Notes: a model not told the origin generated them from the letters alone. DNA of 64,000 bases from Agrobacterium vitis (GCF_013426735.1 NZ_AP023272.1:2958501-3022500), one strand, 5' to 3'. Positions 8,896 through 18,125 are shown, counted from the first letter of the stretch. Numbers and translations: made by a program.

Positions 8896-10782
8896 ATGCA
8901 TCAGAAAGTCAAAACGGTTTCGGCCGAAAGCAGCAATCCGTGGCGCACCATCGTCAATCTCTGGCCCTATATGTGGCCAGCCGAGCGCCTCGATCTGAAA
9001 ATGCGGGTGGTCTGGGCAAGCCTGTTCCTGGTGATCGCCAAGCTGGTCCTGATGCTGGTGCCCTATTATTTCAAATGGGCCACTGATGCGCTCAATGGCA
9101 AGATGGATGCGACGGGCGTGCTGCCTGCCTTCATGCTGTCGGCGGTGATGCTGGTGATTGCCTATAATCTGGCCCGCATCGTGCAGATGGGCATCAACCA
9201 GTTCCGCGACGCGCTGTTTGCCAGCGTCGGCCAATATGCCGTGCGGCGGCTGGCGCATATAACCTTTCTGCACATGCACCAATTGTCGCTGCGCTTCCAC
9301 CTGGAGCGCAAGACCGGTGGCTTGTCGCGGATCATCGAGCGCGGCACCAAGGGCATCGAGACCATCGTCCGCTTCACCATTCTCAACTCCATCCCGACGC
9401 TGATCGAATTTGCCCTGACGGCGGTGATTTTCTGGTGGGGCTACGGGTTTTCCTATCTGGCGATCACCGCCGTCACCGTCGCCGTCTATGTCTGGTTCAC
9501 CGTCAAGGCTTCGGACTGGCGCATCGCCATCCGCCGCTCGATGAATGACAGCGATACCGACGCCAATGTCAAAGCCATCGACTCGCTGTTGAATTTCGAA
9601 ACGGTCAAATATTTCGGCAACGAAGACATGGAGGCCCGCCGCTTCGATGCCTCCATGGCCCGCTATGAAAAGGCTGCCACCCAGGTCTGGACCTCTCTCG
9701 GCTGGCTGAACTTCGGCCAGGGGCTGATTTTCGGTGTGGGCATGACGGTGATGCTGGTGTTTTCGGCGCTGGCCGTACAGCGCGGCGAGCAGACCATCGG
9801 CGACTTCGTCTTCGTCAACGCGCTGCTGTTGCAGCTTTCCGTGCCGCTGAATTTCATTGGCATGCTCTACCGCGAAATCCGCCAGGGCCTGACCGATATC
9901 GAACAGATGTTCGATCTTCTGGCGGTAGAGCCGGAAGTGCGCGACGCGCCTGATGCGAAGCCGCTTGCCATCGCCAAGGGCGCTATCACCTTCGAAAACG
10001 TGCATTTCTCCTATGACCCGGCAAGGCCGATCCTGAAGGGAATTTCCTTCACCGTGCCGGAGGGCAAGACAGTGGCCGTCGTCGGCCCATCGGGCGCTGG
10101 CAAATCGACAATTTCACGGCTGCTCTACCGGTTTTACGATGTGCAGCAGGGCGCGATCCGCATCGACGGGCAGGATGTCCGCGATATCACGCAGACGTCG
10201 CTGCGCGCCGCCATCGGCATGGTGCCGCAGGATACGGTGCTGTTTAACGATACCATCGCCTATAATATCCGTTATGGCAGGCCTGAGGCCAGCGACGCCG
10301 AGATGGAAGCCGCCGCCGACATTGCCCAGATCAGCCGCTCGATCCGTGAACTGCCGCAGGGCTACAAGACCATGGTCGGTGAGCGCGGCCTGAAACTGTC
10401 GGGCGGCGAAAAGCAGCGCGTCGCCATCGCCCGCACCGTGCTGAAATCCCCGCCTATCCTCATTCTCGATGAGGCGACCTCGGCGCTCGACACCACGACC
10501 GAGCAGGATATCCAGGCTGCCCTAGACATTGTATCGCAAAATCGCACCACTTTGGTTATCGCCCACCGGCTATCGACCGTGATCGGCGCCGACGAAATCA
10601 TCGTTTTGAAAGCGGGCGAAATCGCCGAGCGTGGCACCCACGCGGAACTTCTCGCCCAAAACGGCCTTTACGCCTCGATGTGGAACCGGCAGCGGGAGGC
10701 GACCCAGGCAGAAGAGCATCTGCGCCAGGTGCGCGAAAGCGACGATCTCGGTGTGGTCACGCGCCTGCCGCCTGCTGTGTGA
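8896..10782 (+). CDS. ATM1-type ABC half-exporter (permease-ATPase fusion)
   Basis: This inner-membrane half-transporter (628 aa) works as a homodimer: an N-terminal six-helix permease (about 45-340) and an ATPase domain (about 365-610). Seen: Walker A GPSGAGKST, Q-loop, signature LSGGEKQRVAIAR, Walker B LILDEATSALD and the switch His in IAHRLST. Close similarity to mitochondrial Atm1 and bacterial ATM1-like exporters (for example the LERKTGGLSRIIERGTKGIE region and the EVRDAPDA linker) suggests export of glutathione-linked compounds or metal conjugates; the exact cargo is inference. It stands alone between a terminator and psd. Confidence 0.9.
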   Translation: MHQKVKTVSAESSNPWRTIVNLWPYMWPAERLDLKMRVVWASLFLVIAKLVLMLVPYYFKWATDALNGKMDATGVLPAFMLSAVMLVIAYNLARIVQMGINQFRDALFASVGQYAVRRLAHITFLHMHQLSLRFHLERKTGGLSRIIERGTKGIETIVRFTILNSIPTLIEFALTAVIFWWGYGFSYLAITAVTVAVYVWFTVKASDWRIAIRRSMNDSDTDANVKAIDSLLNFETVKYFGNEDMEARRFDASMARYEKAATQVWTSLGWLNFGQGLIFGVGMTVMLVFSALAVQRGEQTIGDFVFVNALLLQLSVPLNFIGMLYREIRQGLTDIEQMFDLLAVEPEVRDAPDAKPLAIAKGAITFENVHFSYDPARPILKGISFTVPEGKTVAVVGPSGAGKSTISRLLYRFYDVQQGAIRIDGQDVRDITQTSLRAAIGMVPQDTVLFNDTIAYNIRYGRPEASDAEMEAAADIAQISRSIRELPQGYKTMVGERGLKLSGGEKQRVAIARTVLKSPPILILDEATSALDTTTEQDIQAALDIVSQNRTTLVIAHRLSTVIGADEIIVLKAGEIAERGTHAELLAQNGLYASMWNRQREATQAEEHLRQVRESDDLGVVTRLPPAV

Positions 10783-10903
10783 TCGGCATGTATAAAAGTG
10801 CGGCGGCTTTCCCGTGCGGGACCTCAATAAGGCCCGGCATTGCCCCTGAACACGTTTCGCGGTAGTCACGTCATCAATAGAGTTTTCAGGAGAAGTCCTA
10901 CCG

Positions 10904-11602
10904 ATGTCCTTGTTCGATACGATCCGCAATACCCTCGTCCCCGTGCATAAGGAAGGCTATATTTTTGTCGGCGCTTTCTTCGTCGGGTCGCTGGTGCTCG
11001 GATGGATCTGGGAGCCGCTGTTCTGGGTCGGCCTGCTGCTGACACTATGGTGCGCCTATTTCTTCCGCGACCCGGAGCGCCTCACCCCGCAGGATGACGA
11101 TCTGGTGGTCAGCCCAGCCGATGGCCGCGTGTCGATGATCCAGATGGTCATCCCGCCGGAAGAGTTGCAGCTGTCGAGCGACCCGATGTTACGCATCTCG
11201 ATCTTCATGAATGTCTTCGATGTCCATATCAATCGCGCCCCGGTACGCGGCGCAATCCGCCAGGTTGTCTACCGCGAAGGCAGTTTCCTGAATGCCGAAC
11301 TGGACAAGGCCAGCACCGACAATGAGCGCAACTCGCTGGTCATCGACGGCCCGCGCGGCGCCATCGGCGTGGTGCAGATCGCAGGCCTCGTGGCCCGCCG
11401 CATCCTGTGCTGGTCGGTGCCGGGCCAGGCGCTCGGGGTTGGCGAACGTTTCGGTCTGATCCGATTTGGTTCGCGACTGGATGTCTACCTCCCAGCCGGC
11501 GCCGAGCCCCGCGTCGCGGTTGGCCAGCGTTCGATTGGTGGTGAAACCGTGATCGCAGAATATGGTTCGGCAAAGGGCCCAGTCATCAGCCGCCGCAGCT
11601 GA
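10904..11602 (+). CDS. psd: Phosphatidylserine decarboxylase proenzyme
   Basis: This enzyme makes phosphatidylethanolamine from phosphatidylserine at the inner membrane. The 232-aa proenzyme is of the short (archaeal-type) class found in rhizobia, with a hydrophobic N-terminal segment (about 20-52), SPADGRV (70-76), the [13 protein letters not shown] segment and the self-cleavage motif FGS at 188-190, where Ser190 becomes the pyruvoyl group. It is followed 37 bases later by pssA, which makes its substrate, so the pair forms a two-step pathway operon. The start is preceded by GGAGAAG. Confidence 0.94.
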   Translation: MSLFDTIRNTLVPVHKEGYIFVGAFFVGSLVLGWIWEPLFWVGLLLTLWCAYFFRDPERLTPQDDDLVVSPADGRVSMIQMVIPPEELQLSSDPMLRISIFMNVFDVHINRAPVRGAIRQVVYREGSFLNAELDKASTDNERNSLVIDGPRGAIGVVQIAGLVARRILCWSVPGQALGVGERFGLIRFGSRLDVYLPAGAEPRVAVGQRSIGGETVIAEYGSAKGPVISRRS

Positions 11603-11639
11603 GACGATTTTTGCAAGCCATAACGGAGACAGGTCAGCC

Positions 11640-12548
11640 ATGAACAGCGACACGCCGCAGCATCAGGCACACCCTTCGCAAGAGCATGAGGGACCGAAAA
11701 CACAGGCGGATGAGAATCAGCCGGGCCAGCAGGAGGTCAACGAGGCTTCACGCGGGCCTCGGCTGCGGGAAATTCCCCTGCGGCTGATGATTCCGAACCT
11801 GATTACCGTTTTGGCCATATGCGCCGGTCTGACCGGCGTCCGCCTGGCCTTCGAAGGACGTTTCGAGCTTGCGGTCGGCATGGTGCTGGTCGCCGCTTTT
11901 CTCGATGGCATCGACGGACGCATCGCCCGCCTGATGAAAGCCACATCGAAATTCGGCGCACAGATGGACTCGCTTGCCGATATCGTCAATTTCGGCGTGG
12001 CGCCCGGTCTGGTTCTGTATGTCTATATTCTGGATCAGGCCCGATCCTTCGGCTGGATCGCCGCGCTGATCTTTGCGATATCAGCAGGCCTGCGGCTTGC
12101 CCGCTTCAACGTGATGGACGAGCGCGCCATCAAAGCCCCTTGGCAAAACGCCTATTTCGTCGGCGTTCCGGCACCGGCTGGCGCGCTTCTGGTCATGCTG
12201 CCGATCTACCTCGGCTTTCTGGGTGTGGAAGCGACGCCCGGATTTGCCTTTGCGTCCTCAGCCTATACGATGCTGATCGCCTTCCTGCTGATCAGCCGCT
12301 TGCCAGTCTGGTCCGGCAAATCTGAAAAAAAGGTCCGCCGCGATCTGGTTCTGCCCCTGACGATCGCCGTGGTGCTTTATGTCGCCCTGCTGATGAGCTT
12401 CACCTGGGAAGTGCTGTCGGTGACGGTCATTGTCTATCTCCTCTCCCTGCCCTTCGGCGCCCGTGCCTGGAAGCGGAAATACGGAACCTTGACCGTCATG
12501 GAAGACCACGACGACCATCACGGCGCCGGAATGGATCGAGGCCTTTAA
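11640..12548 (+). CDS. pssA: CDP-diacylglycerol-serine O-phosphatidyltransferase
   Basis: This is a CDP-alcohol phosphatidyltransferase (302 aa) that joins serine to CDP-diacylglycerol, feeding psd upstream. It has several membrane segments and the catalytic motif DG-x2-AR-x8-G-x3-D-x3-D, seen as DGIDGRIARLMK followed by the two later aspartates in KFGAQMDSLAD. An unusual point is a hydrophilic N-terminal stretch of roughly 45 residues rich in His, Gln, Glu and Pro before the first conserved segment (REIPLRLMIPNLITV). The ATG at 11640 has a purine-rich upstream site; an earlier frame extension overlaps psd and is not needed. Confidence 0.93.
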   Translation: MNSDTPQHQAHPSQEHEGPKTQADENQPGQQEVNEASRGPRLREIPLRLMIPNLITVLAICAGLTGVRLAFEGRFELAVGMVLVAAFLDGIDGRIARLMKATSKFGAQMDSLADIVNFGVAPGLVLYVYILDQARSFGWIAALIFAISAGLRLARFNVMDERAIKAPWQNAYFVGVPAPAGALLVMLPIYLGFLGVEATPGFAFASSAYTMLIAFLLISRLPVWSGKSEKKVRRDLVLPLTIAVVLYVALLMSFTWEVLSVTVIVYLLSLPFGARAWKRKYGTLTVMEDHDDHHGAGMDRGL

Positions 12549-12667
12549 AACCGGAAATTGTAAAACAGACTCACGAAAAGTAGCAGTCTTTGATTTAAAT
12601 TAATTTGCATTGTTCACGAAAGTGTCATGATCTCTAAACCTGAGCAGCCCAAAAAGGACTGTTCTGG

Positions 12668-12715
12668 AGTTTGTCACGGGAAAAACGCAATCCGATTTTC
12701 TCGATAAGGACAGAC
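12668..12715 (+). repeat. Dispersed palindromic repeat, copy C (degenerate)
   Basis: The core AGTTTGTCACGGGAAAAA, a short spacer, then GATTTTCTCGATAAGG match the element seen at 15930, 34802 and 43029 but with several mismatched stem positions. It lies in the gap after pssA. Rhizobial chromosomes carry many short intergenic palindromic elements; the family name cannot be assigned without a search. Confidence 0.55.
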
Positions 12716-12792
12716 TGAAACAAGGGAAATGCGTATCCCTCAGGTTGCAAGCAAACCTGACAGGCCGCAATGGAAACACTTTGGAGAACATC

Positions 12793-12951
12793 ATGCCCGC
12801 CCCCCTGCAAACCCCCGCGCTCCTGCAAGCCAAAGAAGCCCCGCAACCGGCCAAACCGGAATTGAGCGACAATTACCGCCCAATCGGTTTGAAAGCGGTG
12901 ATTGCCGCCGCTCTGATGTTGAAGCGAGCGCCGATCAAGAAAGTCGCTTGA
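12793..12951 (+). CDS. Small basic hypothetical protein (52 aa)
   Basis: This is a short open frame with a good ribosome site (TTGGAGA, 8 bases before ATG). The product starts with a Pro/Ala/Gln-rich stretch, then NYRPIGLKAVIAAALMLKR, an amphipathic or weakly hydrophobic helix ending in lysines. I recall similar short proteins in other Rhizobiaceae with the same NYRPIGLKAV core, but no function is known. It sits alone between pssA and the convergent SRAP gene. Coding status rests on the ribosome site and the remembered core. Confidence 0.6.
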   Translation: MPAPLQTPALLQAKEAPQPAKPELSDNYRPIGLKAVIAAALMLKRAPIKKVA

Positions 12952-12973
12952 GGACGTCCTTTTCCAATACCGT

Positions 12974-13729
12974 TCAAAACAGTGATAGCTGTTCAGAAGG
13001 CGGCTTAGGCTCGGCTTTCGGCATCGGGTTTTCGACGCGGACCTGCACATCCGGGCCGGTATTGGCGACCTTGTTGACCTTGTCGGAAACCGGAATGGCT
13101 TCGAACACGTCCTCGCCTGCCGGTTTCAACAGGTCAGCCACGTGGCGTGGCTCCTGGCGCTTGCAATCCAGCCAACGCTCGAAATCCTCCGGGCCGATCA
13201 CGACAGGCATGCGGTCATGGATCGCTCGAATGGAGCGATTGGCACTGGTGGTCAGGATGGCGCCGGTATCGATTTCAGATCCATCAGCGGCGGCAAAGGT
13301 TTCGACCAGACCACCGAACGCGACAATACCGCCCTGGGTGGGGCGGATCCAGTAAGCCTGCGGTTTTTCACCGCTTTCCTTTGCTGGCCGATACCATTCG
13401 TAAAAGCCGGAGGCCGGGATCAAAACACGGCGATGGCGCATGGCACCGCGAAACGACACCTTCTTTTCCGCCGTCTCAGAACGCGCGTTGATCAGCAGTG
13501 GAAAATCATTCGGGTCTTTCACCCAGCCGGGCAGAAAACCCCAGCGCACCAGCAGCGCCCGCCTGCTCGGCAGGTTGCTGCCCACCACCGGCATCTCCCC
13601 ATTACCAATCGTCAAGATCGGCTGGGTTGGAGCAATATTGAACCTCGGCGGAAAAGCCTCGAGTTCGTGTAGACCGAAGGCCTCCACGATCTCGTCAGGT
13701 GTCACGGTCAGGGCAAAACGTCCACACAT
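12974..13729 (-). CDS. SRAP-family abasic-site shield / DNA-protein crosslink protease (YedK/HMCES type)
   Basis: This 251-aa protein binds abasic sites in single-stranded DNA through a thiazolidine link to its N-terminal cysteine. The catalytic set is complete: Met is followed by Cys2 (MCGRFAL), Asn81 in LINARSET, Glu111 in SGFYEW and His171 in IHDRMPVV. The start at 13729 is fixed by the need for Cys at position 2; the 26 upstream in-frame residues cannot be translated if the enzyme is active. It is divergent from the NUDIX gene, with 95 bases between them, so both may share a stress-type promoter region. Confidence 0.93.
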   Translation of the reverse strand: MCGRFALTVTPDEIVEAFGLHELEAFPPRFNIAPTQPILTIGNGEMPVVGSNLPSRRALLVRWGFLPGWVKDPNDFPLLINARSETAEKKVSFRGAMRHRRVLIPASGFYEWYRPAKESGEKPQAYWIRPTQGGIVAFGGLVETFAAADGSEIDTGAILTTSANRSIRAIHDRMPVVIGPEDFERWLDCKRQEPRHVADLLKPAGEDVFEAIPVSDKVNKVANTGPDVQVRVENPMPKAEPKPPSEQLSLF

Positions 13730-13824
13730 GGTCTTGTCTTCGCAGTCACAGAGCCTATCGTCAAGCGACCTTGTAACCGCAGTCTGCCTGATGCATCGGG
13801 TCAGCAAAGAGAACGAGTAGCCGT

Positions 13825-14265
13825 ATGACCGAGCAACCCGCCCCGGCTTTTTTCGCCCCCGCCTCTTCCGTCATCGTCATCCGCCAGGGCCAGTTGCTGC
13901 TGGTCAAGCGGTCAAAGCCACCAGCCGCCGATCTCTATGCCTTTCCTGGCGGACGGGGCGAACCTGGCGAAACACCGGAAGAGACCGCCTTGCGCGAACT
14001 GAAGGAGGAGACCGGACTATCGGCCCATGCGCCCAGTCTGTTTGCCAGCTACGACCTCTACCCGGACCCGGGCGGTCCCAGTCATCATCACTTCCGGCTT
14101 TCTGTTTTCCTCGTCACCCTGGACGATCCAGCGGCGGCAGCGGTCGCCCAAAGCGACGCCGCTGCGCTGGGCTGGTATAGCCCGGCAGAAATCCTGGATC
14201 TGCCCGCGCCACCCAGCGTGCGCGACTGCGTGGAAAAGCTGGTGGTGTGCGGTAAAGCAGCGTAA
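13825..14265 (+). CDS. NUDIX hydrolase
   Basis: This is a 146-aa Nudix-fold pyrophosphohydrolase. The Nudix box is intact: GETPEETALRELKEETG, with the preceding FPGGRG. The N-terminal PASSVIVIRQGQLLLVKRSKPP and the short length resemble ADP-ribose or MutT-like house-cleaning enzymes, but the substrate cannot be told. It is divergent from the SRAP gene and followed by an exported TIGR02301-type protein 69 bases later. Confidence 0.9.
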   Translation: MTEQPAPAFFAPASSVIVIRQGQLLLVKRSKPPAADLYAFPGGRGEPGETPEETALRELKEETGLSAHAPSLFASYDLYPDPGGPSHHHFRLSVFLVTLDDPAAAAVAQSDAAALGWYSPAEILDLPAPPSVRDCVEKLVVCGKAA

Positions 14266-14334
14266 ACGAAGGCGGGAATCGTGATAAGGTTGACGTTAAT
14301 CCCGGCGAACCCGCCGGATATGCCACGGACATGT

Positions 14335-14769
14335 ATGACCCGACCAATCCTGCTTTTTCCTGCCCTCTGTACCGTGTCCGTCCTTATGGCGGGACTTGCG
14401 GCGGCGGCAAGTGTTACGCCTCCAGCAAAGCTGCCCGGGGAGACTGCAACGCCTGCGCAAGAGGCAACGCCCTATGACGGACAGTTGAACCGGCTCTCGG
14501 AAATCCTGGGGACCGTGACCTATCTGCGCAATCTCTGCGCGGGCCAGCCGGAGCAGGAATGGCGGGCTGCGGCCGAAAAGCTCATCGCACTCGATGCAGG
14601 CACTGAACCGGCCCGCAAACAGATGCTGACAGCCGCCTATAACCGTGGTTATCGGGCCTTTGCCGCAGTGCATCCCTCTTGCACTTCTGCCGCTCGGGTG
14701 GCAGAAAGCCAGTATCGTGCTGAAGGCGCAACACTTGTTCGGGAAATGACGGCGCGCTTTGGAAATTAA
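14335..14769 (+). CDS. TIGR02301 family exported protein
   Basis: This is a small predicted periplasmic protein (144 aa) of unknown function, known from Rhizobiales. It has a cleavable-type signal segment in the first 25 residues, then the family pattern: YDGQLNRLSEILGTVTYLRN with LC, EW, and a later AAYNRGYRAFAAVHPSC. Two conserved cysteines could form a disulfide. A GTG at 14281 opens the frame earlier, but ATG 14335 directly precedes the signal peptide and is preferred. Confidence 0.8.
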   Translation: MTRPILLFPALCTVSVLMAGLAAAASVTPPAKLPGETATPAQEATPYDGQLNRLSEILGTVTYLRNLCAGQPEQEWRAAAEKLIALDAGTEPARKQMLTAAYNRGYRAFAAVHPSCTSAARVAESQYRAEGATLVREMTARFGN

Positions 14770-14868
14770 CCAATAATTCATCCGATTTAGCATTCGCCCG
14801 TGTCGTTTTGATAAAACACTGATAGAGTCGTTAACAGCTGAGTAAGTATCGCTTCGAGGACATGCAGA

Positions 14869-15126
14869 ATGGAACCACGCCGCAACGAGATTGACGACAT
14901 GATCGTTCATGAAAAGATGCAGGCTGCCCTCGAATATCAGAACGAGGCCTGGGCCGATGGCATGGCTGACGGCATCGAACCGGAAATCATTGCCGATGCG
15001 GCCATTGCACTTGCCATGCGCGAAACCATCCGCATTCATGGTGAAGATGGTGCGGAAGCCATGTTGGAGTCTTTGCGCGCCCGCATGCTGGCCGGTGAGT
15101 TTTCTCCCAAGCGAAGTGTTCAGTAA
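14869..15126 (+). CDS. Conserved hypothetical protein (85 aa)
   Basis: This is a short acidic, helix-rich protein with no membrane segment. The sequence is dense in Glu, Ala and Met (for example DAAIALAMRETIRIHG) and suggests a helical bundle or partner-binding protein. The start has a purine-rich site (GAGGACATGCAGA, about 8 bases). It lies 17 bases before an exported hypothetical gene and probably shares its transcript. I do not recognise a named family. Confidence 0.7.
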   Translation: MEPRRNEIDDMIVHEKMQAALEYQNEAWADGMADGIEPEIIADAAIALAMRETIRIHGEDGAEAMLESLRARMLAGEFSPKRSVQ

Positions 15127-15143
15127 GTTTCAGAGGCAATAAG

Positions 15144-15920
15144 ATGCGCAAGGCATGCCAGACCGGAGCAAAAGCAACCGGTCTCAAGAACAATGTAAAA
15201 ACAATGTTGGTCTGCGGCTGGATGGCAAGCATTGCCGTTGTCGCTCTTCCCGGCAGCAGTTTCGCTCTGTCGGAATTACAGGGCGGCGCGAAGGATGCGG
15301 CGCAGCAGGGGCAGCAACCGCAAACCGGTCAGCAGCCGGGCCTGCCAACCGATAGCACCTCCGACCCGAAGAGCGCCCCCAGCGCCGAACCACAGCAGGC
15401 CACACCCGCCGACAAGGCGAAGGGTGCGGCTGCCGAAGCGGCCCCGCACACGCCTGTTGAGGTGATCTACGATATCAGCAAGGCGCCTGAACCGGTGCGC
15501 AAACTGCGCGAAAAGCTGGTTGAAGCCGCAGCCTCTGGCGATCCGGAACGGTTGCGCGCGCTTCTGGCGGGCGGCAACGATCCGACGGCTCTGGCGCTTG
15601 GCAATGACAATGGCGACCCGATCCAGACGATCAAGAGTGTTTCCGGCGATCCCGATGGCCTTGAAGTTCTGGCCATTATGCTGGACGTGCTGTCGACCGG
15701 CTTCGTCCATGTCAATGCCGGCACCCCGGAGGAAGCCTATGTCTGGCCCTATTTCGCCGAAAAGCCGCTGACAACGCTGACCCCACCGGAAAAGGTGGAA
15801 TTGCTGCGGCTGGTGACAGCGGGCGATTTTGAAAACATGCTGGAAGTTGGCAATTACAATTTCTTCCGCATCGGCATTGCACCCGACGGCAAATGGAAAT
15901 TCTTCACGGCAGGCGATTGA
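15144..15920 (+). CDS. Exported hypothetical protein (258 aa)
   Basis: The N-terminus is basic and then hydrophobic (about residues 22-42, MLVCGWMASIAVVALPGSSF), consistent with a signal peptide. A low-complexity Gln/Pro/Ala linker follows to about residue 100. The folded part has VEVIYDISKAPEPVRKLREK, a DPIQTIKSVSGDPDG segment and an end with FRIGIAPDGKWKFFTAGD. It has the look of a rhizobial periplasmic protein of unknown role. The gene follows the 85-aa gene closely and ends at a palindromic repeat that could act as its 3' end. Confidence 0.75.
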   Translation: MRKACQTGAKATGLKNNVKTMLVCGWMASIAVVALPGSSFALSELQGGAKDAAQQGQQPQTGQQPGLPTDSTSDPKSAPSAEPQQATPADKAKGAAAEAAPHTPVEVIYDISKAPEPVRKLREKLVEAAASGDPERLRALLAGGNDPTALALGNDNGDPIQTIKSVSGDPDGLEVLAIMLDVLSTGFVHVNAGTPEEAYVWPYFAEKPLTTLTPPEKVELLRLVTAGDFENMLEVGNYNFFRIGIAPDGKWKFFTAGD

Positions 15921-15929
15921 TGGCCGAAT

Positions 15930-15985
15930 GTTTGCCTTAAAGTTGTCAGGGAAAAGCCCAACCCGCTTTTCCCGACAAGGCAAAC
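15930..15985 (+). repeat. Dispersed palindromic repeat, copy D
   Basis: This is a long nested hairpin: GTTTGCC / GGCAAAC at the outside (15930-15936 and 15979-15985), TTGTC / GACAA inside it, then GGGAAAAGC / GCTTTTCCC. It is the best-paired single-hairpin copy of the element in the window. It starts 9 bases after the stop of the exported hypothetical gene and may work as a transcript end. Confidence 0.7.
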
Positions 15986-16097
15986 GGCGTCAAGGTATCT
16001 CACCTCGCGGCAATCGATTTTGCTGACGAGAAAAATGTGCAATCCACGGCTTCGCCCAATGCCGTCGTGGTTTCGTAAGATGTGATTGGATCGTCTC

Positions 16098-16937
16098 ATG
16101 CCAGCCGTTTTTCTTGAAAACCGGGCTTTTCTAAAGGTCGCTGGAGCAGAGGCCGCGCATTTTCTCAACAATTTGCTGACAGCGGATCTCGGCCTTATCG
16201 AACCTGGGCAAGCCGCACCCTCGGCGTTGCTGACACCCCAGGGCAAGATCCTGTTTGACATGCTGGTTTATCCGCTGGCCGATGGTTATCTGCTGGAGGT
16301 GGCATCTGACGAGCAGGAGGCCCTGCTGCGCCGCCTGACGCTCTACAAGTTGCGCGCCGCCGTGACCCTAACCCCCGCTGAATTTTCCGGAGTAACGGTT
16401 ATCTGGGACAACGTGCCGGCCGGAGCTTTTCAGGATCGTCGTTTCGCTGCTGCTGGTGAAACGGTCTGGCGCGTGCCGGGTCGCGTCAACTCGGCTGTGG
16501 ATGATATCAGGCTTTATACAGCGTTGCGAATCAAGGCCGGGGTGGCCGAAGCGGGGCTCGACTATCCGCTTCAGGATGCCTATCCGCACGACGTATTGTT
16601 TGACCTCAATGGCGGCGTCTCCTTCAAGAAAGGCTGCTATGTCGGGCAGGAAGTGGTGTCGCGTATGCATCACCGCAAGATGGCCCGCCGCCGGATCGCC
16701 ATCGTTTCTGCTGACACAGCCCTGCCTGCAACCGGCACCGAGCTTCGTGCAGATGGTAAGCCACTCGGCACACTCGGCACGGTTTTGGACACCATCGGAT
16801 TGGCGATCCTGCGTATTGACCGCGCTGGCGATGCGATGGCAAACGGCACGCCTATTCTGGCCGGTGATCAAGCCGTGCGTCTGCACCTGCCCGCCTGGAC
16901 CGGCCTGGATTTTCCTGCCGCGTCAGACGAGGACTGA
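16098..16937 (+). CDS. ygfZ: YgfZ/CAF17-type folate-binding protein
   Basis: This protein supports repair or assembly of certain iron-sulfur enzymes using tetrahydrofolate. It is 279 aa with the GcvT-like fold. The signature KGCYVGQEVVSR is intact, with the conserved cysteine at residue 180. The start at ATG 16098 matches the fold start (PAVFLENRAFLKV); an upstream TTG at 16086 is possible but unneeded. It heads a three-gene operon with an HD hydrolase (1-base gap) and a phosphatase (4-base overlap). Confidence 0.92.
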   Translation: MPAVFLENRAFLKVAGAEAAHFLNNLLTADLGLIEPGQAAPSALLTPQGKILFDMLVYPLADGYLLEVASDEQEALLRRLTLYKLRAAVTLTPAEFSGVTVIWDNVPAGAFQDRRFAAAGETVWRVPGRVNSAVDDIRLYTALRIKAGVAEAGLDYPLQDAYPHDVLFDLNGGVSFKKGCYVGQEVVSRMHHRKMARRRIAIVSADTALPATGTELRADGKPLGTLGTVLDTIGLAILRIDRAGDAMANGTPILAGDQAVRLHLPAWTGLDFPAASDED

Positions 16938-16938
16938 C

Positions 16939-17586
16939 ATGCCCGCCGCCCCTCCTCCGATATCGGCGCGGGCTTGGCAGCGGATGCTGTCGGGCCGTCG
17001 CCTCGATCTTCTCGATCCTTCGCCGCTTGATGTCGAGCTCTCCGATATTGCCCATGGCCTGGCCCGCGTCGCCCGCTGGAATGGCCAGACGGTTGGCGAC
17101 CATGCCTTTTCCGTGGCCCAGCACAGCCTTGTGGTTGAAGAGATTTTTCGCCGCTGCAATAGCAAATACAATGCCAACGACCTGCAAATGGCCTTGCTGC
17201 ACGATGCCCCGGAATATGTGATCGGCGACATGATCTCGCCCTTCAAGGCGGTGGTGGGCGGCGGCTATAAGCTGGTCGAAAAGCGGCTGGAGGCGGCCAT
17301 CCATCTGCGGTTTGGGTTGCCCTCGCATCCCACGGCCAGCCTGAAAAGCCTGATCAAGAAAGCCGATAGCATCGCCGCCTATTTCGAGGCCACCGAGCTT
17401 GCCGGATTTACCAGCGCGGAAGCCGTGCGGATCTTCGGCCAGCCGCGCCATATAACCGCCGACATGCTGCCGCTCAGCCCTATGCCAGCCATTGAAGCGC
17501 AGCGGCAATTCGCGGATCGTTTTGACGCCATCGAGCGGCTGCGTGAGGCAGAAAAACACAAAAAATCCGGTCCGGGTGCGCCATGA
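16939..17586 (+). CDS. HD-domain nucleotidase (YfbR-like)
   Basis: This is a 215-aa HD-superfamily hydrolase similar to YfbR, which removes 5'-phosphate from deoxynucleotides. Metal ligands seen: His in VAQHSLVVEE, His-Asp in LLHDAPEYVIGD, and a later Asp in KKADSIAAY. The ATG one base after the ygfZ stop is chosen because the frame upstream only repeats ygfZ sequence out of frame. The stop overlaps the start of the phosphatase gene. Grouping with YgfZ and a phosphatase suggests shared regulation more than one pathway. Confidence 0.88.
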   Translation: MPAAPPPISARAWQRMLSGRRLDLLDPSPLDVELSDIAHGLARVARWNGQTVGDHAFSVAQHSLVVEEIFRRCNSKYNANDLQMALLHDAPEYVIGDMISPFKAVVGGGYKLVEKRLEAAIHLRFGLPSHPTASLKSLIKKADSIAAYFEATELAGFTSAEAVRIFGQPRHITADMLPLSPMPAIEAQRQFADRFDAIERLREAEKHKKSGPGAP

Positions 17587-18125
17587 CCTATTTCATCGTC
17601 AGTCCGCTGGCCCGCCTTGCCGAGATGGCGGTGCGCCATAAGGCGAAAGAAATGATCAGCCTGCTGGCCAAGGGGCAGGATTTTCATCGCCCCGCAGTGA
17701 TTTCACCGGGCCGGCACCTGACGCTTGCGCTGAACGATATTACCTTTGCCGGTAGAGGCGACCTCATCGCTCCGCAAGATGTGCATGTGGAACAGATCAT
17801 TCATTTTGTGAAGGATTGGAACCAGACTGCGCCGCTGCTGATCCATTGCTGGATGGGGGTATCACGCTCTCCAGCCGCGGCCTTGATTGCCAGCCTCGCG
17901 CTGCATCCCGAACAGGACGAAGAAGCGCTGGCGCTAGGCTTGCGGGCCGCGTCGCCGTTTGCAACGCCCAATATCAGGATGGTGGAGATTGCCGATACCT
18001 TGCTTTCACGCGGGGGGCGCTTCGTTGCGGCGATGAAAAAACTAGGCCGTGGCCAGGATGCCGATGGCAATGCGCCGTTTGTGCTGCCAATTCTAGCAGC
18101 CGATCCAGTTTCCAGCTCTGCTTGA
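17583..18125 (+). CDS. Cysteine-based (tyrosine) phosphatase family protein
   Basis: This is a 180-aa cytoplasmic protein with the Cys-x5-Arg phosphatase loop: HCWMGVSRS, Cys89 and Arg95. The short length, the AGRGDLIAP segment and the conserved Asn-Asp (NDITF) match a rhizobial 'protein tyrosine phosphatase' group whose targets are unknown. It overlaps the HD gene by 4 bases and closes the ygfZ operon. Confidence 0.85.
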   Translation: MTYFIVSPLARLAEMAVRHKAKEMISLLAKGQDFHRPAVISPGRHLTLALNDITFAGRGDLIAPQDVHVEQIIHFVKDWNQTAPLLIHCWMGVSRSPAAALIASLALHPEQDEEALALGLRAASPFATPNIRMVEIADTLLSRGGRFVAAMKKLGRGQDADGNAPFVLPILAADPVSSSA

